From: Aphrocallistes beatrix
Taxonomy: Eukaryota; Porifera; Hexactinellida; Sceptrulophora; Aphrocallistidae
Direction: 5' to 3'
NCBI GenBank assembly: GCA_963281255.1
Contig: OY725499.1
Span: 1,496,096-1,560,095, forward strand
Length of the DNA: 64,000 nucleotides
The number at the start of each line of letters is the position of its first letter. Within the stretch, counting starts at the first letter, position 1. Positions 55,201 through 64,000 of this stretch are shown here, piece after piece. Below the pieces are notes generated by a model, which was given only the letters and a program-made list of their open reading frames with translations, was not told where the DNA came from and ran no database searches. Position numbers and translations under genes: made by a program.

Positions 55201-57362
55201 TAGTCAAATAAAGTTACAGATATGAGATTTCGGGGGATATTATCGGACGTGGTCATTTTTGGGTCCCCAGTTATAACTGACAACTTTTTCACACGTTTGA
55301 AGGTGTCAAGATGTGAAAATTTTAGATATGCCATATTTTGAAGTTATAAGTACTACTATAAGTTTTTGATTAAGGATGTTTGGATGCTATTTAACACTAG
55401 GATACGTGAAAAATTAATGGAAATCAAGACTTCCCGAAGAAAATTGCTTTGTAGCCTGTTTTTAGCATTCAAAAAAATCAATTTTATAAAGGAGGTATCT
55501 TTAGTTACAAAGGTAGTAGAGTAAAACTCGATGGTTTTGGAAAGATCTCGTCACGTAGAACAAAATGATATGGACAGATTTTCGATATTCCACTTTAGGA
55601 AAACGTTAAAATATTTCTCCTTACGAAAATCTGCTTCAAAATATTGTAGCAACGAAATTGGAAAGAAAAATTTAATTGGGTTAAAATAGGAAATTATATT
55701 CCTATTATTTTCTTTATTCAACCATTTCGTGCAAGAATAATTGAGTAAAAGAGGCATAAGTCATTGAAGTTTCCTTGAATATTATCTGTAAATTAGGTGA
55801 GTTGAGAAAAAAAAAATTTTCTCTTGCTTTTTGAGCTCCCAAAAAGTGCATTTTTACATATACGTAACTCATCGAGAACAGTTTCCACAAAAAATAATGA
55901 AAACTTTTTGAATTAGTTCTGGAAGGAAACACCAACCTTAAGATGCGCTAGCGACAAACGAAAAAGACAGACTTTCAGACACTGTGTTTCAAAAACTAGA
56001 AATGAGACTCTAAAACGGTATGGAATGTGCAAGTATTTCTAGACGGATATACCTGCCCACGCTTAACATCTCTTATAGTTCTACTTTTATCGTATGTAAG
56101 CCAAGCCAAATCTTTTTTTTCACGGACGGTATCCTTAAGATTATTTAGATTATATATCTTCAATAGTTTATAAGATATGACATCGGCCACTTTCGGGACC
56201 ATAGAGAGGTATTAAGGTGACAGGCCCTCAAATTTTGAAAAAAATTCCCAATCCAAATATATTGTAATTTAGTTTTTATTCTATTCTAGGATGTCTACAT
56301 CATCCGATAATGAGAGATTTTGTTAATCCGAAGATTATTTATGTAGGTAAAATCTGGCCTTACTCAATCAAAATCTATTAATTTAAATTTTTAAAATTAT
56401 CAATTGGCGCACATCCGTACGATCACCCTAACTCAGAAAATAATCATATTTTAAGCACAAACATATTGTGAAAAACACGTAAAATACTCTGAAAAAAAAG
56501 TTTAAAAACTGAATATAATATAATTTTGTATAGTTTTGCCGAACGGCCCATCCACGGGTTTTATATAGGATTCAGACTTTGAGTGATTATAACTTCATAT
56601 TTATTCCTACTTCGAAATCATATTATGCATTAATTCTTATACTAATTAGTACTATCCATAAACAGTACAACAATGGTTGAATAGATTTTGATTTTTGGGG
56701 TTCTGTCACCTTAATCCCGAACTTTTTCAACATATAATAAGCGATTTCTCACGAACAAATGGTTGGATCCGAACCAGATTTTTTAAAAATGATGAGTTTA
56801 TTTCTAAAACAATTATCGCAAAATATCTGATAGCAATCTGGCCATTTCCAGAGCATTATTGAAATGAACCCCCTTATATAACTATTTTGGTTGGATTTTA
56901 CTGGCCTTTCTTCTATATCTTTGTGTTTTATAATCTCCAATGGTGCCAAAACACTTTTGAGGTCCATATCATTAAAAAAATATCAAATAAGTAAGAAACT
57001 ATTTGATGAATAAGTCGAAAAACCTCGAAGAATTATTATATTTTTAGTAACGCTAAACTTTAGGGGGCCAACTCATAAAATTCAAAATAAATATTGTCCA
57101 ACTAGTACGATTATATGGTAGACTACTCTGTAATACAATGGAATTAACAACGAAAAAATTTTTTACGTCAGGCAAATTTTTCGAGGCAGGTATCCATAAG
57201 ATTATAATAGATTATATATCTTAAAAACTTTTAAGATATGACATCGGCATCTTTCGGAACCATAGAGAGGTATTATGCCCGAACTTTACCTATAATAAGC
57301 GAAAACTCACGAACAAATGGTCGGATCTGTACAATTTTTTTTAAATGTTCAGAATTTTATTT
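55201..57362 (-). repeat. Family C repeat, reverse copy
   Basis: The first part (55201-55930) mirrors 50560-51280. 55930-56170 mirrors the GAGCGTGGGCA region. From 56170 to 57340 the GACATCGGCC...TTTCGGGACCATAGAGAGGT block occurs twice (near 56175 and 57240), showing an internal duplication, and also occurs at 62260. Non-coding. Frames at 55551-56202 and 56749-56967 are incidental. Confidence 0.7.
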
Positions 57363-57455
57363 CTGACATGCGCGCATTGCGCACTCGTTTAGCGCGGCAT
57401 GCGGACACTTTGTGTCTTTGGAGGCGCCTTTTGGGCGCCTGGGACCCCGATTACG
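57363..57455 (-). mobile_element. Family A MITE, diverged GC-rich end
   Basis: ATGCGCGCATTGCGCACTCG, GCGGACACTTTGTGTC and GGCGCCTTTTGGGCGCCTGG follow the family A end in reverse. The rest of the element is absent. Confidence 0.6.
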
Positions 57456-58415
57456 TAGTAATATGATGTGTTGATTCATCATTAGTGTTGATATTGATAA
57501 CATTATGTGGCTATGTTATTAGCTACTTGGTTCAAATTCTATCAAAACTTTTACGAATTCAAGCTCGAAAAACTAAATATTCTAAACACAAGAATGGTGA
57601 AAATTGAGTCATAATTCTGTCGTGAGCATTTTTTCTGACATTCCTTACTCACCTACCTGGACGTTCATGATTCAATACGCTACACAAAAAACTGTATCGT
57701 TATTTGGATTTTGATCATATTATTATTCAATTTACTAAGTTATATTAATATAACATGATTCCTAATTAATTTAATCATTGTTTCAAAAATAATTTCAGTT
57801 TTAATAGAATTCGCATTTAAATTCAATTAAGACTGAAAATAGATTTTGGAAAGACTTAGTGATCATGTTTCAAAAGACATCTAATTCAATGGAATTTTGA
57901 TTTGACGTAATTTCAATCCGGCGTGCAATAGATTTCTAAAAGTAAACTCAATATGCTACTATTCGGAACTAAAGAGAAAATCCGAATGCGAGTTCGAACT
58001 AAATTAATTAATAAAAAGTTCAAGATAGAAATCACATACTCGTTAATCAATTCGGATCCCAGGTAATACCTCAATTTTAAAACAAAATTCAGGTATTTTG
58101 AGTCATTGTGGTTGTCCAATGATCGCCTTTTATGCTTTTAAATATTTCTATAATGTAAATTATTTACTAAATAATGTATGATAATAGAACTCACACAGAT
58201 ATATCACCTTCAAAATATATATGAATAAATCTATTAATTAAAAAACATACCTTTAAGCAGTTGAAATGTGAAATGTTCATGTGAAATGTAATTAATGTGA
58301 AATGTAATTAATCTCTTAGTAATCAATGGAATCAGTAATATAGTAATTGTTTTGGTGGCATATCGTGTTGGATGAGTCTTTGTACTACTTTAGAGAGAAG
58401 AATATAATACATGAG
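57456..58415. other. Sequence with no recognised feature
   Basis: AT-rich, with frames below 70 codons on both strands and no motif. AATGTGAAATGTAATTAATG forms a short tandem near 58280. Confidence 0.35.
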
Positions 58416-58417
58416 TA

Positions 58418-58602
58418 CAGTCAGGATCGCTTATTATGAACCACCAGGGGACTAAAAAATATGTTCATAATAGAGATATTTCATATTAAGCGAACTTGGT
58501 TCAATACAAATCCTATCTAGAAAATGAAATTGGGACCAGGAGGTTAGTTCATAATAAACGAATGTTCATATTAAGCGGGTTCACAATAAGCGACCCTGAC
58601 TG
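58418..58602. mobile_element. 185-bp Tigger-type MITE, copy 2
   Basis: TA-flanked both sides. Left CAGTCAGGATCGCTTATTAT, right AATAAGCGACCCTGACTG. Equal in length to, and inverted against, 44424-44608. Confidence 0.92.
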
Positions 58603-58844
58603 TATATAAATATATTCCAAGAGTCGATACTAGATTAATTAATTATAGTATACTTACCAAATAGGAGATTTGTTGAGATGATATACAGATGGTGGTAATT
58701 TTGCCATTTAAAGTAGCTCAAAATAGAATCGGGGCGCTCAAACAGCCACACATGACATCGTCAAGAAAGGGGCCACTTACAGGAAATCCAGGTAGTCAGC
58801 TTTCAAATCCTGAATTCGTCTGCACAAAAATTCCTATGAGCTAC

Positions 58845-59330
58845 AGCAATAAATGGATCGAAATGGTATAGCATGTCGCTGTTGTGTAGTCGATGTAGTA
58901 GTACTACACCCAACCTCTGTCCATTAAAGGTAGGTCGCACATGGAAAGAGTGGGCACAATATTGTGTGCATAAATGGTGTTTACTCTTCAAAACTGGTAA
59001 TCATTATTAGTTGCATTAATCACTAAAATATCTAGATGCGCTAGAGCACCTAAAATAGCCGATTCTACATTTGAATCCCATTCGTTTGGAAAGTTGATTA
59101 GCTCAAAATGATCGTCCAATTCCTTTTCACTTTTTATGCCTGACATGTGCATGACATTTAAGGTGTGTTTTGGACTATTACGGAATTTTGTAATCAATTT
59201 TGATTTCAAATCGTTGTAATGTTTCTCAGTACCAAATATGATATAAGATAAAGAACGGTAAAGACAATTACCGTCCCCAATGACAGAACACATATTTAAA
59301 GTGTCCCGAAACATTTGTGATAGCCGCATT
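58845..59330 (-). pseudogene. OTU-type cysteine protease domain at the end of the Helitron gene
   Basis: Minus strand: CSVIGDGNCLYRSLSYIIFG (DGNC with the catalytic Cys intact), KHYNDLKSKLITKFRN, WDSNVESAILGALAHLDILV (aligned with the conserved W...E segment). After a frame change comes YHFDPFIAV, a candidate for the catalytic His region (HFD). OTU domains are known accessory parts of animal Helitron proteins. The frame differs from the helicase upstream by a shift around 59310, so the fusion protein is broken. Confidence 0.7.
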
Positions 59331-59655
59331 CGTAGGGATTTTTGTCATCCTCAGAGTGATTCCTTATTTCTGCAGTATAAAATGAAATTTCACTTAATGA
59401 TATATCCATCTGAGAAAGATCCATGATATCACTAAGGGATGAATTGATATTATGGTTTTGGAATACCTCACGGTAGACCACATTGCTAATCCAAACGCCA
59501 CCCGAAGTGGAATTGTATGCTCCGCAAACCATGACTTTCAAGCCCTTAGGATTTTTAGCTCGACTCAGGGCAACGTAGAATTGTCCATGACTGAATATAG
59601 CATCAGATGATAGAAAGATACTAACAGATTCTAGACTCTGGTCCTGCCCTGTGTT
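59296..59655 (-). pseudogene. Helitron helicase, C-terminal segment
   Basis: Minus strand from 59655: QDQSLESVSIFLSSDAIFSH, GQFYVALSRAKNPKGLKVMV. This is the last Pif1-type helicase block of Helitrons (consensus GQT...V.V.L....FSHGQLYVALSR). The preceding SQGQ motif is changed to GQDQ. A hAT end joins exactly at 59656, so the upstream helicase part is separated from it by over 3 kb. Confidence 0.85.
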
Positions 59656-59775
59656 CAGTGGCAGCGCCAGGGGGGGCACATGCCCCCCTATTATTAGTGG
59701 TGCCCCCACTGTAGTGGAGCACCAATTTTCGACAGGAATACATGCGTCATTCATTTGTCCATGCCTTCGCATTTT
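59656..59775 (+). mobile_element. hAT element end inserted in the Helitron
   Basis: CAGTGGCAGCGCCAGGGGGG, ACATGCCCCCCTATTATTAG and GTGGTGCCCCCACTG form a typical GC-rich hAT left end with a hairpin. The other end was not recognised; the element may be truncated in the AT-rich sequence near 59.8-59.9 kb. Confidence 0.65.
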
Positions 59776-60007
59776 TTTACTAGGCTTCTATTAAATAGAT
59801 AAACAGGTTTCTCTAATTCAATAGTGTACACCAATATTTAAGTGTAATAAAATAACAGTAAGTGTAAGAAAATAACATAATATGTGCATATATATATATA
59901 TATATGTACTATATACCTATTAGTTCTCATTAGCGGGTTTTCTCATAATCTGTTTCAGAAGGAGTGCTTATAAAGCTAGGAATAAACACTGGTCTGCCAC
60001 GATGGAT

Positions 60008-60522
60008 ACGTATGTATGTATGTATGTATGTATGTATGTATGTATGTATGTATGTATGTATGTATGTATGTATGTATGTATGTATGTATGTATGTATGTA
60101 TGTATGTATGTATGTATGTATGTATGTATGTATGTATGTATGTATGTATGTATGTATGTATGTATGTATGTATGTATGTATGTATGTATGTATGTATGTA
60201 TGTATGTATGTATGTATGTATGTATGTATGTATGTATGTATGTATGTATGTATGTATGTATGTATGTATGTATGTATGTATGTATGTATGTATGTATGTA
60301 TGTATGTATGTATGTATGTATGTATGTATGTATGTATGTATGTATGTATGTATGTATGTATGTATGTATGTATGTATGTATGTATGTATGTATGTATGTA
60401 TGTATGTATGTATGTATGTATGTATGTATGTATGTATGTATGTATGTATGTATGTATGTATGTATGTATGTATGTATGTATGTATGTATGTATGTATGTA
60501 TGTATGTATGTATGTATGTATG

Positions 60523-60553
<31 letters not shown>

Positions 60554-60620
60554 TGTATGTATGTATGTATGTATGTATGTATGTATGTATGTATGTATGT
60601 ATGTATGTATGTATGTATGT
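60008..60620. repeat. (TATG)n microsatellite, about 610 bp
   Basis: Nearly perfect tetranucleotide array with one frame slip near 60552 (TGTAATGTATG). It is the reverse-complement type of the array at 2660. The long frames (MYVC or YIHT repeats) are artefacts. Confidence 0.98.
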
Positions 60621-60869
60621 GTCCGTACGCGCGCTACTGCGAAATCTGACATTCCGAACTTTACCAAATTTCGCATGTAGGATCTCTTTATGGTGTAGAT
60701 GTGCACCGTCGACTTTTTTTCGCAAAATCTCATCACTTCCGGTTTTTATGAGTATATATTCATATTATAACACCTCCCACTGCAAAGCTTTGCTTAAAGA
60801 TATAAGTAAGATCTCAACGACTAATGTAGGGTATTTCACCACGTAAGATCCGATTTTCGCATTTTGTAA
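60621..60869. other. Flank of the microsatellite
   Basis: GTACGCGCGCTACTGCGAAA with short CpG-containing sequence, then AT-rich. No gene recognised. The junction with family C lies near 60870. Confidence 0.35.
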
Positions 60870-62668
60870 GTAATAATATGAATATTTTTTGAGTTTTTAA
60901 CATATGTATATATACATATTTTCACACCTTTTGTAAAATCTTATTTTGAGCTAGAAGCGTGGGCATGTATCTCCGTCAAGAAATATTTACTTGCACATTC
61001 CAAACCGTTTTTTATTCTCATTTCTAGTTTTAGAGATAGTGTCTCAAAGTCTGTTTTTTTCGATTATCGCTAGAACTTCTTAACGGTAGAAATCCGGCCA
61101 CTCAAGGAACTGTTTAGGACATACCAAGGAAACAAATGCATCCAAAATCTAATCATAGATAGTCTATCATATTTGCCACTTCATAATACCAAAAGAAAGT
61201 TAAAATAACAAAAATTGTAAATTTAATCGGAGTCCGAAAAAAAGGGCCAAAAAAGGGCGAAGAATGTCTGTATTTTTTGGAAAATCTGGAATAAAATCAC
61301 CAAGTTATAAGTCATCGAAAATGAAGCGGTCCTAGGTTCATCGCCTAATGATATGGAACAACGCTTGAAAATTTCAAACCTCCCTCTCACACCAATTTTG
61401 AAATTTTAAAGTCCCGTGATATAGAGATTTTAAGTTTAGATGTTAAGAAGAATGTACAATGAGTAAATAAAAAGGAACAAAAGCATTCACAGACTTTTTT
61501 TCGCATTTATACTGCTGATTTAGGGATATTCGAACCAAATATTTACATACAATAGCTCGAGAACCCTGAAAATCCGCAAATTTCCATTAGGCCCCTAACC
61601 CTGAATATTTTGAGATAATTGTGAATAATAATTTATATTTATAGCACTACGAAGTATAATCCATCAGTTTAGAATGAATAAAGTGCTTCCAAAAAGTATT
61701 GTAGGAAGTTAGAGCGAAAGTCTACGACTTTTAGTTTCGAAGTTAGGATTTTCGAAAAATGCTACGTCATCATATGACAAAAATCTAAAACTGACATTCC
61801 ATAGGATGTAGTACAATTATTATCAATGAATCATATATGTACCCTTATTAAAAGTACATTAGGAAGTGAGAACTAAGAATTTGGGCATATATTTACAGAG
61901 TTAGAGAGATACCTCTTTTTGGACCCTAAATGGGGGGGTTTTAACCTAATCAGGGAGTTCCAAGGACAGAACTTTCAAAGTAATCATCAAAAGTTCTCCA
62001 ATTTTTATGTACACATTATTTAACGACAATGTATTTATTATTTAGCATAATAGCCACATTTGGATACATATTTAATGATTAGATTCGCCATTTTCAAATA
62101 TATTCAAAGTTCTCCATATATTGTACTACAATATAATCAATGCTAAGTCGAGAAATATTTATTTTTTGAGAAAGGAATGTTTGACCTATATGTTTCGCAT
62201 ATATCCTTTCTTTTAAGAGTATTATATATTATATATATCTTCAATAGTTTTTAAGATATGACATCGGCCTCTTTCGAGACCATAGAGAGATATTAAGCAC
62301 GAACGTTACCTATAGTAAGCGATATATCACGAACAAATGGTTGGATCCGAATAAATCTTTTTTTGAAACGATCATAATTTTATTTCTGATTCAGTGATCG
62401 CTAAATATCTGATATCAAACAGGCTGCCAAGGTGTTAAAACAATGTTAAGGTCCATATCATTAAAAAAATATCAACAAATTAAAAACTAATTGGTGAATG
62501 CGTCAAAAACCTACAATAATTCTTCAATTTTAGTAACGCTAAACTTTGGGAGTTAACTCATAAAAATTAAAATAAATACCGTCCAACTAATACTATCAGA
62601 TGGTAGACTGCTCAGTAATACAATGAAGTTAACAATAAAAAATCACCAGGCAAAGTTTTTCGAGGGCG
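60870..62668 (+). repeat. Family C repeat, copy splitting the Helitron
   Basis: Contains AGCGTGGGCATGTATCTCCG, ACATACCAAGGAAACAAATG, ATAGAGATTTTAAG, then in inverted order relative to 46-51 kb the block 61800-62240, then GACATCGGCCTCTTTCGAGA. Ends near 62668 at GGGCGGTATCC (reverse of GGATACCGCCC, which starts the 46-kb copy), directly against Helitron coding sequence. So GGATACCGCC may be a true terminus. Confidence 0.7.
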
Positions 62669-64000
62669 GTATCCTTTAGATATTCAGTAAGGTACATAGC
62701 TGCCTGACTGGAATCTACTGAGTCTGCACTCAGTAATACTTTTGCTTCTCCAGGAATTTGATCAATCGCGTATTTATTTACCGTTTCAGCTGTCTTATTT
62801 TTAGGAGATATCATAATACGCGGCGTGATGCAATCACGATCATTAAAGTTTTCTTTAATGTTACTATACAGTACAAAGCAGTGGCTAAGTCACCAATAGA
62901 CTCACCACATACTACATGTTTGTGATCTAAATGAATCATACTCACCTCTTCATGATTCTGACATAAATCTATTCGAAGACGCATATTTATGGTCAATTTC
63001 ATCACTTTGACATGTTGTCAAAGTGAAGATCTGTTAAGGCAGGCTGAAGCGACCTCAGCCCTCGATCCACGCCTAATGATCGGTAGGATTTGTCGGAAGT
63101 CACCGCCAAATGCAATAACTTTGCTACCAAATGGTAGATCATCTCTCAAAGTCCGATAATACATTCTGCAGCATGTTTATGCATCATTGGAGCTTCATCC
63201 CAAAATAAAAGCTTAGCACCTTATATAAGTTTGGCTAAAGCACTCTGTTTAGTGATATTATACACAGATAGTTCATTCAAAGTGATAACTGGGAACTTTC
63301 AACCTAGAATGGACAGTTCTCCTGCCTTCTAGGAGTAGAGCTGCTGTTCCAGATGAAGCCATTGCTATTGCGATTTCACCACGGGTGCGAATCTAAGCTA
63401 ACAATGTATTGTACAAAAATGTTTTGTCAGTCTCACCTGTGCCGTCAACAAAAAATGCGTTGTTTTTAGCATCAGGATTGTCTATAGACTTCATAATACA
63501 GTTATATGCAGTCAACTGGTCCAGATTCAGTAAAGGTAAATTAGTATCTGCAATTATGGCTAGTTCAGGTGCATCATAAGCAAGCTCATCTTGAATGATG
63601 CGCGGTAGATCAAATGGACTCCTATCTTGAGTGGGGATAGGCATCCCGGGATAATTGGATAAATATTTTCCATGCTTTTCTAAGCTATTATCAATATCTA
63701 GTAGTAGTAACGTACTATTCAAAATAGATGCATTCAATTTGACATTGGGAAAAAGAATTCTCGCACGAAGTAGAAAATCCTATGCTAGAGATACCTAATA
63801 CTTATTCTACAGTTCTAGTGGTAACATGGCTCTTCAAACAGAAGAATAGCGGCCTCAGTGAGACAGTCATCGGACTCCTGGTCATCTCCCAACAGGTCTC
63901 GCCTACGGCACGCCTCCTTAAAGGTAGTGCAGACGGTGCTATCAGGGAGAGTACAGATATCCTGGTAACAGGTACAGCCTGTTACATGGTTAAGGAGTAT
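62669..64000 (-). pseudogene. Helitron Pif1-type helicase, runs off the right edge
   Basis: Minus strand from the window edge: YQDICTLPDSTVCTTFKEAC, then DDCLTEAAILLFEEP, DELAYDAPELAI, NLPLLNLDQLTAYNCIM, FFVDGTGETDKTFLYNTLLA (Walker A, normally GTGGTGKT, here GTGETDKT), GEIAIAMASSGTAALLLEG, RTLRDDLPFGSKVIAFGGDF and RQILPII (Walker B region), KLTINMRLRI, and IPGEAKVLLSADSVDSSQAA ending MYLTEYL at the family C junction. It would unwind DNA for rolling-circle transposition with an N-terminal Rep domain expected beyond the right edge. Broken by several frameshifts, stops and the Walker A changes. Confidence 0.88.

Noticed and set aside
59930-60846. Open frames up to 276 codons across the TATG array
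   Set aside because: Same artefact as at 2.6-3.2 kb. The flanking residues are not conserved and differ by frame.
1-64000. CRISPR array, prokaryotic operons, phage or integrated conjugative element
   Set aside because: Introns, MITEs, Tigger/mariner/hAT/Helitron elements and long microsatellites show a eukaryotic genome. The regular repeats present (258-bp units, minisatellite) lack the repeat-spacer layout of CRISPR.
1-64000. tRNA or rRNA genes
   Set aside because: No cloverleaf-like A/B box pair or rRNA core motif was noticed by eye. A covariance-model search would be needed to exclude a tRNA-derived SINE.

Overview
This is a eukaryotic, AT-rich, intron-containing window from an invertebrate animal, most likely an arthropod. 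The exact taxon cannot be fixed by eye. It contains no bacterial-type operon, rRNA, tRNA or CRISPR array. Nearly all recognisable sequence is transposable-element (TE) DNA, much of it nested. The main positive result is one probable host gene on the minus strand whose small exons lie far apart between the TEs.

Host gene: five open segments on the minus strand (44970-44865, 38590-38319, 19073-18592, 8899-8795, 4315-4134) have AG/GT borders, and all four splice junctions agree in reading phase. The first carries an ATG preceded by an in-frame stop. They would encode about 382 residues of a Ser/Asn-rich protein with a Lys-rich N-terminus, and the gene continues off the left side. I do not recognise the family. 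Its introns (about 4 to 20 kb) hold most of the TEs listed below.

Repeats by region: 0-2.3 kb, tandem and inverted copies of a 0.6-kb MITE (family A), then degenerate AAACCGAT-type repeats and a 0.5-kb (CATA)n tract. 4.7-7.3 kb, a hAT-like element with integrase and OTU-protease remnants. 12.4-14.7 kb, a decayed transposon with about 190-bp terminal repeats. 15.3-18.4 kb, a decayed Ty3/gypsy retrotransposon. 19.5-21.4, 27.5-29.1 and 29.4-32.7 kb, family B elements (about 75-bp TIRs, 7-bp target duplication, THAP-like exon). 22.2 and 41.5 kb, two nearly identical 766-bp palindromic MITEs. 23.2-24.9 kb, a pogo/Tigger transposon. 25.1-25.4 kb, a hAT remnant. 34-35 and 38.7-42.5 kb, more family A with nested insertions. 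37.0-37.9 kb, a small element with an OTU remnant. 46.6-47.9 kb, a mariner. 48.0-50.2 kb, an element with about 310-bp TIRs and a spliced gene. 50-57 kb, a large imperfect palindrome centred on a FEN1/XPG-like transposon gene. 58.8-64 kb, a Helitron helicase with an OTU domain, split by a hAT end, a family C repeat and a 0.6-kb (TATG)n tract.

The repeats date each other: several insertions have exact target duplications plus an unoccupied paralogous site elsewhere in the window. Most transposases are broken by stops and frameshifts. Small non-autonomous elements, especially the 766-bp MITE, look much younger. All family names come from motif recognition without database searches.
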